DNA of 64,000 nt from Syntrophopropionicum sp964397525 (GTDB lineage Bacteria; Bacillota; Desulfotomaculia; Desulfotomaculales; Pelotomaculaceae). Location of the stretch: the NCBI GenBank assembly GCA_964397525.1, contig CAYNIY010000004.1, positions 16,015 through 80,014 on the forward strand, given 5' to 3'. A program made the position numbers and the translations under genes. Shown one piece after another: positions 49,432 through 58,766 of the stretch; position 1 is the first letter of the stretch, and each line of letters starts with the position of its first letter. The notes under the pieces are model-generated. The model saw nothing but the letters and a program-made list of their open reading frames with translations. It had not been told where the DNA came from and ran no database searches.

Positions 49432-49992
49432 ATGAAAGGTAAACTAATTCTGATTCTGGGCGGTTCGCGAAGCGGCAAAAGCGAGTTTGCCGAAAAAATA
49501 GCAGCTGATACTAATAAGCGGGTTGTTTATATAGCTACTGCATCGATATGTGATGATGAGATGGCGGAAAGAGTGAGGCTTCACCAGGAGAGGCGCCCCG
49601 GCAACTGGGTAACAGTTGAGGAAGAAATAGATGTTTTAGGGGTGCTTGGTAAATATGGCCAAGGTGATGTCCTGCTGCTTGATTGTGCCACTGTGTGGAT
49701 TACAAACCTGCTTTTAGATCAGCAGCACTCTGATCTGAAAACAGCTTCAGTGAAAAACGAGAAGCATATTTTGGAACAAGTTGCCCGTATGCCAGAAGCT
49801 GTGGAAAATGGTGCTGACCTGATTGTGGTTTCCAGTGAAGTAGGGCTTGGCCTTATCCCCGAATACCCCTTAGGCAGAGTTTTCAGGGATTTGGCAGGCA
49901 AAGCCAACCAGCTGCTGGCATCAAAAGCAGATAGTGTATTCCTCTTGGTTGCGGGGCTTCCAATGGAAATAAAAAGTGACCGGCAAAAATAG
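49432..49992 (+). CDS. cobU: Adenosylcobinamide kinase/phosphate guanylyltransferase
   Basis: CobU phosphorylates adenosylcobinamide and attaches GMP, activating it for nucleotide-loop assembly. The 186 aa protein starts KGKLILILGGSRSGKSEFAE (P-loop), followed by RVRLHQERRPGNWVTVEE with the guanylylated His and DLIVVSSEVGLGLIP. The ATG at 49432 matches the family start; a longer frame runs back into the riboswitch. First gene after the riboswitch. Confidence 0.95.
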   Translation: MKGKLILILGGSRSGKSEFAEKIAADTNKRVVYIATASICDDEMAERVRLHQERRPGNWVTVEEEIDVLGVLGKYGQGDVLLLDCATVWITNLLLDQQHSDLKTASVKNEKHILEQVARMPEAVENGADLIVVSSEVGLGLIPEYPLGRVFRDLAGKANQLLASKADSVFLLVAGLPMEIKSDRQK

Positions 49993-50005
49993 TTTGAAAG
50001 TAGTG

Positions 50006-51550
50006 ATGGAAATCAAGGCCAAAACAATTATGGTCCAGGGCACCGCTTCCCATGTGGGCAAGAGTGTCCTGGTTGCAGCGCTGTGCCGTATCTTTGTGCG
50101 TGATGGCTACCGGGTAGCTCCTTTTAAATCGCAAAATATGGCCTTAAACTCATATGTAACCAAAGACGGCGGTGAAATGGGCCGGGCCCAGGTTGTGCAG
50201 GCGGAGGCAGCCTGCATAGATCCCACTGTGGATATGAATCCCATCCTGTTAAAACCTACAGGCAACGCTACATCCCAAGTAATAGTACTGGGAAAACCAG
50301 TGGGGAACCTTTCCGCGCAGCAGTATCATCTTGATTATGGGCCGAAAGCAATTCAAATTGTTGAAGAGGCCTTAACCCGGCTGCGCGACACCTGCGATAT
50401 CGTAGTTATTGAAGGAGCCGGCAGCCCGGCTGAAGTAAACCTGCAGGAGCATGAAATTGTTAATATGCGTATCGCCAGGATGGCCGACGCGCCGGTTTTA
50501 CTTGTCGCAGATATAGATAAGGGCGGCGCACTCGCATCCGTAGTAGGCACTTTGGAATTGGTTACAGATGACGATCGTGATCGGATAGCCGGCTTTATAA
50601 TCAACAAATTCAGGGGTGACCTGAGCCTTTTTCAGCCAGCTGTGGATTTTCTTGAGAAAAAAACCGGTAAGACAGTCTTTGGGGTTGTTCCTTATTTTCA
50701 GGGATTCAGAATCCAGGAGGAAGACACTGTCTCAGAAGAACGCTGCGCGGTTGAAGAGATCGGTGATGTGGACTGGTTAGATATAGCTGTGATCCACTTG
50801 CCTCACATATCTAACTTTACTGATTTTGATCCGCTGGAAGACGAGCCTGATGTCAGGTTAAGTTATGTCGGCAGAGGAAACCGGTTGAGCAATCCTGATC
50901 TGATCATCATACCGGGCAGTAAAAATACTATAGAAGACCTTTACTATTTAAAGAGGTCCGGCTTGGCTGCCAGGATTACGGAACTGAACCGTTCCGGCAC
51001 CCCCGTTATCGGTATCTGCGGCGGATTCCAAATGCTTGGCAGTGACTTGAAAGACCCTCTTCATACCGAGTCGGAAATCCCGCAGATGGAAGGGCTGGGG
51101 CTTCTGAATATGTCCACGACATTTTATCTGGAAAAGGTGACCACCCAAGTCGAGGCTGAAGTTGCTGGAGAAGGCAACCTGCTCAGTGGAACAAAAGGCC
51201 TCCGGGTTGCCGGCTACGAGATCCATATGGGCAAGACCGAACTGGCGCCCGGCGCATACCCTGCAATCAGAATTCTTGAAAGCTCCGGCAAAAAAACGGA
51301 TGCGCCAGATGGGGCGGTCAGCCGGGACGGCACGGTTTTTGGCACATATATCCACGGTATTTTTGACAGCGATCAATTCAGGAGACAGATCCTGAATAAT
51401 CTACGCTCAAAAAAAGGTTATGAGCCGCTTTCGCCTGCTGATTCCATACCGGCATTGGAGCAGCGCAGCAAGGATCTGGACAAGCTGGCTGCAGTCGTGC
51501 GGGGCAGTTTGGATATGGAGAAAATATACGGCCTTATGGGTTTGGAATAA
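50006..51550 (+). CDS. cobQ: Cobyric acid synthase
   Basis: CobQ (CbiP) amidates four side chains of adenosylcobyrinic diamide using glutamine. The 514 aa protein has the N-terminal dethiobiotin-synthetase-like P-loop QGTASHVGKS, FKSQNMALNS and EGAGSPAEVNL, and a C-terminal class I glutaminase with GICGGFQMLG (Cys) and GTYIHGIFD (His). The ribosome site is weak (GAAAG); GTG at 50003 and TTG at 49994 are alternative starts. It lies 13 bases after cobU. Confidence 0.95.
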   Translation: MEIKAKTIMVQGTASHVGKSVLVAALCRIFVRDGYRVAPFKSQNMALNSYVTKDGGEMGRAQVVQAEAACIDPTVDMNPILLKPTGNATSQVIVLGKPVGNLSAQQYHLDYGPKAIQIVEEALTRLRDTCDIVVIEGAGSPAEVNLQEHEIVNMRIARMADAPVLLVADIDKGGALASVVGTLELVTDDDRDRIAGFIINKFRGDLSLFQPAVDFLEKKTGKTVFGVVPYFQGFRIQEEDTVSEERCAVEEIGDVDWLDIAVIHLPHISNFTDFDPLEDEPDVRLSYVGRGNRLSNPDLIIIPGSKNTIEDLYYLKRSGLAARITELNRSGTPVIGICGGFQMLGSDLKDPLHTESEIPQMEGLGLLNMSTTFYLEKVTTQVEAEVAGEGNLLSGTKGLRVAGYEIHMGKTELAPGAYPAIRILESSGKKTDAPDGAVSRDGTVFGTYIHGIFDSDQFRRQILNNLRSKKGYEPLSPADSIPALEQRSKDLDKLAAVVRGSLDMEKIYGLMGLE

Positions 51551-51575
51551 TCTGTTTTGGACTGGATAATTAGCA

Positions 51576-52532
51576 ATGCTTGATAACATTGGCCTCATCA
51601 CAGCAATGGCTTTTCTTTTGGACGTGATAGTCGGCGATCCCGGGTGGATACCACATCCGGTAATACTGATCGGAAAAGCGATCGGTTTTATGGAGAATTT
51701 ATCGCGCAGGATTTCCAATAATCCTGCCATTCTGAAATTTATGGGCTTTGTGACTGTGTTTATAATTGTAGGGTGCAGCTGGTGCCTGACCTGGTTTGTT
51801 ATGCGATGGGTATTTAATTTCAATTTCTGGGCTGGCGCAGTGCTGTCAATCTGGCTTATATCAACTACCATCGCAGCGCGCGGCTTGTCCAGGGCTGCCA
51901 TGGAAATATACAGCCTGCTGCAAAACAATAATTTAGACGCGGCCCGCCGCAAAGTCGGCCTGATAGTTGGCAGGGACACCGGCAATATGGAGCCAGGAGA
52001 TGTAATCAGGGCCACTGTGGAAACCGTGTCAGAAAATATAGTTGACGGTGTGGTGGCGCCGGTATTTTACGCTTTCCTGGGTGGAGCGCCGCTGGCTATG
52101 GCTTACCGTGCTGTCAACACTCTGGACTCTATGCTGGGATATAAGAATGAGCGATACATAAATTATGGCATGGCATCGGCACGCTTTGACGATCTGATCA
52201 ACTATATTCCCGCCAGGCTGACGGGAATCTTTTTGCTGGCAGCTTCCCGGGTACTGGGGATGAATACCAGGGAAGCGTATAGAGCGGTGTTGAGAGATGC
52301 TTCCGGTCACCCGAGCCCCAACAGCGGCATACCTGAATCAGCGGTTGCCGGAGCGCTGGGGGTGAGACTGGGGGGACTGAACTATTATAATGGCTGTAGC
52401 TCGTTCAGGGCCTACATGGGAAAAGATCTTATGCCATTAGAGCCGTTTCATATCAGGCAGGCGGTCAGGCTGATGTATATGGCTTCGTCCATCGCAGTTT
52501 TAACCGGGTATTATATATCTTATATATTTTAA
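51576..52532 (+). CDS. cbiB: Adenosylcobinamide-phosphate synthase
   Basis: Membrane enzyme attaching aminopropanol phosphate to adenosylcobyric acid (CbiB, also called CobD in aerobes). The 318 aa protein has several membrane helices and the signatures DVIVGDPGWIPHPVILIGK, GRDTGNMEPGDVIRATVETV and EPHPNSG-like GHPSPNSGIPESAVAGALGV. It directly follows cobQ and precedes cobS, with cobD further on supplying the aminopropanol phosphate. Confidence 0.95.
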   Translation: MLDNIGLITAMAFLLDVIVGDPGWIPHPVILIGKAIGFMENLSRRISNNPAILKFMGFVTVFIIVGCSWCLTWFVMRWVFNFNFWAGAVLSIWLISTTIAARGLSRAAMEIYSLLQNNNLDAARRKVGLIVGRDTGNMEPGDVIRATVETVSENIVDGVVAPVFYAFLGGAPLAMAYRAVNTLDSMLGYKNERYINYGMASARFDDLINYIPARLTGIFLLAASRVLGMNTREAYRAVLRDASGHPSPNSGIPESAVAGALGVRLGGLNYYNGCSSFRAYMGKDLMPLEPFHIRQAVRLMYMASSIAVLTGYYISYIF

Positions 52533-52590
52533 GAGGAGCCTGATGATGCTGCGCATAGGCAGCTTGCATAGAAGGGAATGAACATATTTC

Positions 52591-53328
52591 TTGAAAAGTT
52601 TTTTATTTGCCCTGCAGCATTTGACGAGACTGCCCTCCCCGAAAGTGTCTTTTGATGAGGCAGCCTGCGGCAGGGCAACAATATTTTTCCCGGTTGCGGG
52701 CGCTCTATTGGGTGCTGTAATGGCAGCCCTGGTTTGGGCTGCAGGACCGTATTTGCCTCTTCAGCTGCAGGCCTCTCTATTAATCTTCATAATGGTCGTG
52801 TTAACAGGCGGAATCCACCTGGACGGCTTTATGGACAGCATTGATGGTTTGTTCAGCGGCCGGCCCAGAGAAAAGAAGCTCGAAATTATGCGTGACAGCC
52901 GGGTGGGCGCTTTTGGTGTTATAGGTGTCATCTGTCTGCTGCTGCTTAAGTTTAATCTGCTGGCTGGTATTCCCAACCATGTTTTAATAAAACTGCTCAT
53001 TGTAGTCCCTGCTTTAAGCCGCTGGAATATGACTTTTGCTGTTGTTGTTTTTCCTTATGCAAGGCCGGAAGGGCTTGGCACAATCTACAAGGAATACAGC
53101 GCTATTAAGGAGTTGGTTTGGGCAACATTTTTAGCGGCGGTCATAGCAGGATTGGCTCTAGGCGTCTATGGGGTTCTGCTGATGGTTTTAGGCGCTGTCA
53201 TTACATACCTGCTCGGAAGAAAAATCACAAAAGAACTTGGTGGGCTTACAGGTGATATATACGGCTTGATCAGCGAACTGTCTGAGGTTATGCTGTTACT
53301 TGCCGCTTACCCGTTATTAAAGATATAA
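52591..53328 (+). CDS. cobS: Adenosylcobinamide-GDP ribazoletransferase
   Basis: CobS joins adenosyl-GDP-cobinamide and alpha-ribazole (phosphate) to make cobalamin (phosphate) at the membrane. The 245 aa hydrophobic protein begins KSFLFALQHLTRLP and has the metal-binding HLDGFMDSIDGLFSG and RDSRVGAFGV. The TTG start is used because the only near ATG is out of frame; AGGGA lies 13 bases upstream, somewhat far. It is fourth in the B12 cluster. No cobT is present to make alpha-ribazole phosphate. Confidence 0.94.
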   Translation: MKSFLFALQHLTRLPSPKVSFDEAACGRATIFFPVAGALLGAVMAALVWAAGPYLPLQLQASLLIFIMVVLTGGIHLDGFMDSIDGLFSGRPREKKLEIMRDSRVGAFGVIGVICLLLLKFNLLAGIPNHVLIKLLIVVPALSRWNMTFAVVVFPYARPEGLGTIYKEYSAIKELVWATFLAAVIAGLALGVYGVLLMVLGAVITYLLGRKITKELGGLTGDIYGLISELSEVMLLLAAYPLLKI

Positions 53329-53386
53329 AGGCACTTTTGTTTCACAGTTGTATCAAAAAAGATTTGTGTGAAAGGAGCTAGAGCTC

Positions 53387-54484
53387 TTGCAGCAGCTTGA
53401 ACATATTCACGGTGGCAATATCACCAGGGCGTCCGGCAAATATGGCATCCCCAAAGATAAAATAATTGATTTCAGCGCCAACATTAATCCCCTGGGTCCC
53501 GCAGATGATATTATTGCAGCTTTGACCAATAATCTCAACACCATAGTCAACTATCCGGATCCGGATTGCACTGAGTTAAGGACAGTTCTCGCCGGTTACC
53601 TGGGCATTGACCCGGAACTGCTTTTAATGGGAAACGGGGCAGCAGAACTGATCTACCAGCTTGTGCGGGTTACCGGGCGCAAAAAGGCATTGCTCCCGGT
53701 TCCGACTTTCAGCGAGTATGCATTGTCTGTTCTGAGCCAGGGGGGAGAAGTTATAGAGGTAGAGTTGGAAGAGGAAAAGGGGTTCAGTCTTCCGGCCGAG
53801 GAAATAATCAGGCTGATACCGGAAGTGGATCTGCTTTTTATCTGCAGTCCCAATAACCCAACCGGATGTTTGGTGGACAAAAAGACGATAGAGCATATTC
53901 TAGAGGCAGCATCATCTTACGACGTGATGGTTTTAATAGATGAAGCATTCATGGACTTTGTACCACAGCGATCTTTGTACACCATGATGCCCTCGGCGGG
54001 GAGGATCAGCAACCTGGTGGTGCTCTATTCACTGACAAAATTTTTTGGCATACCGGGGCTGCGACTGGGCGCTCTGGCTGCTCCCAAGGAATTAATCAAG
54101 AGGATGGATGCCTCAAAAGACCCTTGGAACGTGAATGTTATGGCTCAGATCGCTGGTGTTGCAGGGCTCAAAGATCTCAAGCATATGGAAAACACGAAAA
54201 CCCTGGTGAACAAAGAAAAAACATTTCTCTTTGAAGGACTGCAGAATATACCGGGGCTGCAGCCACTGCCGGGAGCGGCAAATTTTATTCTGGTAAATGT
54301 TACCGAAAGCGGACTGAAATCTGCAGAAATAACAGATTTGCTGGGGCAGCGCGGCATATTGGTCAGGGACTGTTACGGCTTCAGAGGACTTGCCGGACGC
54401 TACATCAGGCTGGCAGTAAAAAGAAGACATGAAAACGAGATTCTTCTGGATGCAATTAAAGATATACTGGGAGGAAAAAGCTGA
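53387..54484 (+). CDS. cobD: L-threonine-O-3-phosphate decarboxylase
   Basis: PLP enzyme producing aminopropanol phosphate for CbiB. The 365 aa protein starts LEHIHGGNITRASGKYGIP, has DFSANINPLGP (typical of CobD rather than HisC), PNNPTGCLV, DEAFMDFV and the PLP lysine in SLTKFFGIPGLRLG. The TTG start follows AAAGGAG by 9 bases. It is adjacent to the CobC-like phosphatase. A histidinol-phosphate aminotransferase is the main alternative, less likely by context. Confidence 0.92.
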   Translation: MQQLEHIHGGNITRASGKYGIPKDKIIDFSANINPLGPADDIIAALTNNLNTIVNYPDPDCTELRTVLAGYLGIDPELLLMGNGAAELIYQLVRVTGRKKALLPVPTFSEYALSVLSQGGEVIEVELEEEKGFSLPAEEIIRLIPEVDLLFICSPNNPTGCLVDKKTIEHILEAASSYDVMVLIDEAFMDFVPQRSLYTMMPSAGRISNLVVLYSLTKFFGIPGLRLGALAAPKELIKRMDASKDPWNVNVMAQIAGVAGLKDLKHMENTKTLVNKEKTFLFEGLQNIPGLQPLPGAANFILVNVTESGLKSAEITDLLGQRGILVRDCYGFRGLAGRYIRLAVKRRHENEILLDAIKDILGGKS

Positions 54485-55123
54485 ATGGGCTGCCGTATTT
54501 ATCTGGTCAGGCACGGGGAAACTGAGTGGAACGCCTCGTTGAAATACCAGGGCCAAACTGATGTGCCGCTATCGGAGGTTGGAAGACAGCAGGCTGTCCT
54601 TTTGGGGAAGCGCTTGGCTGCCAGTAAATTTGATGGTTTTTACGCCAGCGATCTGGCCAGGGCCTATGAAACCGCTGAGATAATCTCAATCCATCACAAT
54701 CAGCAGATAAAGAGGATACCGGCATTAAGAGAAATAGATTTTGGCTTGTGGGAAGGTCTTGATTATAAAGAGATAATGGGCAAATACCCGGAAGAAATAA
54801 AGCAGTGGTGGGAAAAGCCTCTGCTTGCCAGGATACCCGGCGGTGAAACCATGGATGAGATGATCAACAGGACCGTAACAGCACTCAGAACAATTGTGGA
54901 AAGCCACAACAAGGGAAATATAGCGATTATTTCTCATGGTGGTGTAATCAGGAGCATAGTCGGCACCGTGCTGGGCATGGATATGAATAAATACTGGCGT
55001 CTCCGCCTGGACAACGCCTGTTTGAATATTATCGATTTCCCGGAGTGGGATAAGGGTATTCTGACACTTTTTAATGACTGCTCGCACCTTGAAGTACCTA
55101 TTGAACGCCTGCCGTCAAGCTGA
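54485..55123 (+). CDS. cobC: Histidine phosphatase, probable alpha-ribazole phosphatase
   Basis: Phosphoglycerate-mutase-like phosphatase of 212 aa. The catalytic motif LVRHGETEWN is at the N-terminus, with YASDLARAYETAEI, LREIDFGLWEGLDY and the second active-site His in SHGGVIRSI. The ATG immediately follows the cobD stop. Last gene of the B12 cluster, so removal of phosphate from alpha-ribazole phosphate or cobalamin phosphate is likely; the family is broad and substrate is inferred from context. Confidence 0.88.
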   Translation: MGCRIYLVRHGETEWNASLKYQGQTDVPLSEVGRQQAVLLGKRLAASKFDGFYASDLARAYETAEIISIHHNQQIKRIPALREIDFGLWEGLDYKEIMGKYPEEIKQWWEKPLLARIPGGETMDEMINRTVTALRTIVESHNKGNIAIISHGGVIRSIVGTVLGMDMNKYWRLRLDNACLNIIDFPEWDKGILTLFNDCSHLEVPIERLPSS

Positions 55124-55143
55124 CCAGAAATTGAGGTTGTGTA

Positions 55144-56181
55144 ATGTTTAAAAATATTTTACTTATTTCAGATATCAACAACTATCTTCCTGTCTTGGGG
55201 AAAGCCGCCCTGATCTTTGCTGCTGCAACATTAATTGCCTGGTTGTCTGGCAGGCTTTGGGATGTTTTTGCCGGCCGGCTTGCTGCCCGATCCAAAATAG
55301 AATTATACAAGAGCTTTGTTAAAGCCTCACACAGATATTTGGTGATCTTGACCTTCCTGGTATCCTTGAGACTTTTCATGGATTATATCGGATCAGAGCT
55401 TGGTCCGGGCATGCTTGGCACGCTTGACAAAGTATTTTACACGGTGATGGTGTTTGTCCTTGCCCTGCTGTTGGATATGTGTGTTCATATTGCGCTTGAC
55501 TGGTATTCCCGGGATTACTCTGCCAAGACACAGGGATCGCTTGAGCAGTTCCTGCCCTTGATCAGACAGCTTGCCAGGCTGCTGATTTATTTCATCGCTT
55601 TTACTTTTATCCTGGAGTACTTCGGTAAAAACATTACCGGGCTGATAGCCACTGCCGGCGTGGCGTCCCTGGCTATAGCCCTTGCCGCCCAGGACACATT
55701 GAGCAATATGATTGCCGGGCTTATGCTCATGATTGATCGCCCATTCAGGCCGGGTGACAGAATTGAACTCGATAAGGGGCTGGTTGGGGACGTCCTTCAA
55801 ATCGGAACCAGAACAACCAGGATCCTGAATGCTGAAAACAGTGTAATAGTTGTGCCAAATAAAGATCTTGCCAACAGCAGAATTATCAACCATGTCTTTC
55901 CGACACCCCATACCGTCGTCAATATGGAAATCGGCGTCGCCTTTGATGCAGATATCAACATCGCAAAGGGGCTTCTAAAAGAAATTCTAGCTAATAATAG
56001 CAGCGTCCTGGCTGATCCAGTCCCGGGAATATACTTTGCAAGCTACGGCAGGCCGTCACTGAAAATATCTGTAAGTTTCTGGATTGCAGATTTCAGAAAA
56101 CGTGTTGGTGTTGTAGATGAACTAAATATGAGCATAAAAGAAGAGTTTGAAAAAGCTGGTATCGAAATGCCTTTGCCATGA
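55144..56181 (+). CDS. Small-conductance mechanosensitive channel (MscS family)
   Basis: Membrane channel protein of 345 aa that opens under membrane tension and protects against osmotic downshock. About four to five N-terminal helices are seen, then the pore helix and MscS core (GVASLAIALAAQDTLSNM, residues about 172-190), MIDRPFRPGDRIEL, NSVIVVPNKDLANSRIINH and a C-terminal cytoplasmic domain. GAGGT precedes the ATG by about 6 bases. It starts 20 bases after the cobC-like gene but has no clear link to B12. Confidence 0.93.
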   Translation: MFKNILLISDINNYLPVLGKAALIFAAATLIAWLSGRLWDVFAGRLAARSKIELYKSFVKASHRYLVILTFLVSLRLFMDYIGSELGPGMLGTLDKVFYTVMVFVLALLLDMCVHIALDWYSRDYSAKTQGSLEQFLPLIRQLARLLIYFIAFTFILEYFGKNITGLIATAGVASLAIALAAQDTLSNMIAGLMLMIDRPFRPGDRIELDKGLVGDVLQIGTRTTRILNAENSVIVVPNKDLANSRIINHVFPTPHTVVNMEIGVAFDADINIAKGLLKEILANNSSVLADPVPGIYFASYGRPSLKISVSFWIADFRKRVGVVDELNMSIKEEFEKAGIEMPLP

Positions 56182-56255
56182 TATTTTACCTGGCATTTAA
56201 GTCATTCAACTGGTTATTTACTTTCATACTTGGCTGTGCACCTGCGCGGTACTTG

Positions 56256-56264
56256 TGCTATAAT
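56256..56264 (+). promoter_or_regulatory. Extended -10 promoter of guaB
   Basis: TG-C-TATAAT with a perfect -10 (56259-56264) and no good -35. It lies about 50 bases before guaB. Confidence 0.6.
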
Positions 56265-56315
56265 TAACAAATACAAAAATTGCATGTTATGTATGCAAAG
56301 GAGGTTAGAGAAAAA

Positions 56316-57782
56316 ATGTGGCCGGAAAAATTTGGTAAAGAAGGCCTTACTTTTGATGATGTCATGGTCATTCCTGCTGCTACTGAAGTCCAACCCAGGG
56401 ATGTGGACACAACTACAAATCTCACAAAAGATTTGAAACTAAATATCCCATTGATGAGCGCCGGTATGGATACGGTAACCGAATCAAGATTGGCTATCGC
56501 TATCGCCCGTGAGGGCGGCATTGGGGTTATCCATAAGAATATGCCGATCGAGCGGCAGGCTCTCGAGGTAGACCGGGTAAAACGTTCAGAACATGGTATC
56601 ATCGCGGATCCGATCTTCCTTCATCCTGACAACCTGGTGAGTGAAGCCCTGGTTCTAATGGAGAGGTACCGGATTTCCGGTGTGCCAATCACCGTTGAAG
56701 GAAAGCTTGTCGGCATTCTGACAAACCGGGATCTCCGCTTTGAACGTGATTTTAGTAAGAGAATAGAAGACGTGATGACCAAGGAAAACCTGGTTACCGC
56801 ACCATTGGGCACGACAGTGGACCAGGCGAAAGAAATCCTCAAACAGTATAAGATAGAAAAGCTGCCCATCGTGGATGAAAATTTTATGCTCAGGGGCCTG
56901 GTTACTATAAAAGATATCGAAAAGACACGCCAGTTTCCGTATTCAGCAAAGGACAAGGGTGGCCGGCTGATTGCTGCGGCCGCGGTTGGTGTTTCACCTG
57001 ATACCATGCGGCGGGTGGAAGCCCTGGTTGCGTCCAGTGTGGACGCGGTTATAGTTGATTCGGCACACGGTCACTCCAGGGGCGTTTTAGATATTGTAAC
57101 TAAGATAAAAAAAGCGTTCCCTGATGTTTCCATCATTGCCGGCAATGTGGCCACCGCCGAAGGGACCAGAGATATTATCAATGCAGGCACTGACGCAGTT
57201 AAAGTAGGGATGGGCCCCGGGTCAATATGTACGACAAGAGTCATCGCGGGAATCGGTGTCCCGCAGATAACCGCGATCTATGACTGCGCCAATGAAGCAG
57301 CAAAATTTGGCATTCCTGTAATAGCCGATGGAGGCATCAAGTATTCGGGTGATATAACAAAAGCCATAGCGGCAGGGGCCGATGTGGTCATGCTGGGCAG
57401 CTTGCTGGCAGGTACCGAAGAAAGCCCCGGCGACATTGAGATCTACCAGGGACGCAGCTACAAGGTATATCGCGGCATGGGTTCTCTGGCAGCAATGAAA
57501 GGCGGCAGCAAAGACCGTTATTTCCAGGATGAGACGGACAGCGACAACAAGCTTGTACCGGAAGGAGTCGAGGGCCGGGTTCCTTTTAAGGGTTCTTTAT
57601 CTGAAACAGTTTATCAATTGATTGGCGGTCTGAGAGCGGGGATGGGTTACTCAGGTACCAGAAACATCTATGAGTTAAAAACCAAAACGAGACTGATGCG
57701 TTGTACCGCCGCAGGATTAAAAGAAAGCCATCCACACGATGTGTCGATCACGAAAGAAGCTCCTAACTACAGCCTTAAATGA
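56316..57782 (+). CDS. guaB: IMP dehydrogenase
   Basis: GuaB oxidises IMP to XMP, the committed step to GMP. The 488 aa protein begins PEKFGKEGLTFDDVMVIPA, carries two CBS domains (about 95-205), and has DSAHGHSRGV and the active-site loop GPGSICTTRVIAG (Cys305). The C-terminal SLSETVYQLIGGLRAGMGY closes the barrel. AAAGGAGG lies 11 bases before the ATG. Single gene with its own promoter and terminator. Confidence 0.97.
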   Translation: MWPEKFGKEGLTFDDVMVIPAATEVQPRDVDTTTNLTKDLKLNIPLMSAGMDTVTESRLAIAIAREGGIGVIHKNMPIERQALEVDRVKRSEHGIIADPIFLHPDNLVSEALVLMERYRISGVPITVEGKLVGILTNRDLRFERDFSKRIEDVMTKENLVTAPLGTTVDQAKEILKQYKIEKLPIVDENFMLRGLVTIKDIEKTRQFPYSAKDKGGRLIAAAAVGVSPDTMRRVEALVASSVDAVIVDSAHGHSRGVLDIVTKIKKAFPDVSIIAGNVATAEGTRDIINAGTDAVKVGMGPGSICTTRVIAGIGVPQITAIYDCANEAAKFGIPVIADGGIKYSGDITKAIAAGADVVMLGSLLAGTEESPGDIEIYQGRSYKVYRGMGSLAAMKGGSKDRYFQDETDSDNKLVPEGVEGRVPFKGSLSETVYQLIGGLRAGMGYSGTRNIYELKTKTRLMRCTAAGLKESHPHDVSITKEAPNYSLK

Positions 57783-57820
57783 TCCTGTTACCGGGCAGAA
57801 CCTCGAACATACTTAAAACA

Positions 57821-57861
57821 AAAAAGCCTGCGTTGCCTTTGCGGTAACAGCAGGCCTTTTT
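57821..57861. terminator. Bidirectional terminator between guaB and acuA
   Basis: AAAAAGCCTGC pairs with GCAGGCCTTTTT with an inner GTTGCC/GGTAAC stem. T-runs flank it on both strands and the genes converge. Confidence 0.85.
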
Positions 57862-58486
57862 AATGGAATTGAGGCGTTTCTTCAATCAGCATTTTATCAA
57901 ACAGGATGATGTCTTTAGCCCTGACATGCTTTCCCACTCTCGCCATGAGAACGTTGGCAGGGTGTTCTGTAATCTCAGGATCATTTGTCGATCTTCTTTT
58001 AAGGCTCACTATCCCAAAAAGTTTTTCAAGCATTTTCTGGTATTCAAACATTTCCAGCCCGCTGCCCTTGATATCCCAGCTCCAGCAGAATTCCATGGTA
58101 ATTACAATGAAATCTTCCATTACCGGGTTGCTGAAGGCTTCTTTCAGCAAGGCTTCCGCAATTCCCTTTTTCCGCCATTCGGAACTGATTTCTATTGCGC
58201 CCAGTTCAATTATTTTCGGGTGTTTACTCCATCTGAAATATTCTTCCGGACGGTAGAATGTTATATACCCAACTATTTCGCGGTCGAAGTGAGCAATATA
58301 AACCATGCCGCCGGGCAGTTCAGAGATTGATATCAAAGCATTTTTTTGTTCCTCGGCCGGTCGGAAATTAGTTAATTTCTTGTTGATGTTAAGGTTTTTA
58401 AGGGTTCCAGCGGTTACCGGCCCATCCACAATATATTCCTTTGTTAAGGCTGTGGGTGCTTCAACGTCGCAGCACACAATGAACAT
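57860..58486 (-). CDS. acuA: Protein acetyltransferase AcuA
   Basis: GNAT-family acetyltransferase that in Bacillus acetylates and inactivates acetyl-CoA synthetase AcsA. The 208 aa protein follows AcuA over its length: LTNFRPAEEQKNALISI, IELGAIEISSEWRKKGIAEA (acetyl-CoA pyrophosphate loop), FIVITMEFCWSWDIKG and EITEHPANVLMARVGKHV. AAAGGGGTG precedes the ATG on the minus strand. acuB, acuC and acsA are not in the window, so the partner is unknown. Similarity in memory to Bacillus AcuA is strong; regulation of acetate activation is inferred. Confidence 0.85.
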   Translation of the reverse strand: MFIVCCDVEAPTALTKEYIVDGPVTAGTLKNLNINKKLTNFRPAEEQKNALISISELPGGMVYIAHFDREIVGYITFYRPEEYFRWSKHPKIIELGAIEISSEWRKKGIAEALLKEAFSNPVMEDFIVITMEFCWSWDIKGSGLEMFEYQKMLEKLFGIVSLKRRSTNDPEITEHPANVLMARVGKHVRAKDIILFDKMLIEETPQFH

Positions 58487-58766
58487 TAAATCACCCCTTT
58501 AGGAATTAGCACGCCGTTTAATCACAATATTGACCGCAGGCGTCTACATCATTGTATTTGACGCGGTAACTGCATGGCCATTAAATCATAAAATTAACCA
58601 TTCAATGCCTCATAACAACCATTCACTTTATTATATTGCAATTAGTGAAATATAATCAACTGAAATATGAAAACTTTTATCTTTTTAAAATAACTATTTT
58701 TGCTGCCTGATCGATTGGGTGATCAAGATGAAGACATCTTTCAAAAAAGGTTTGCCTGAGCGAAGC

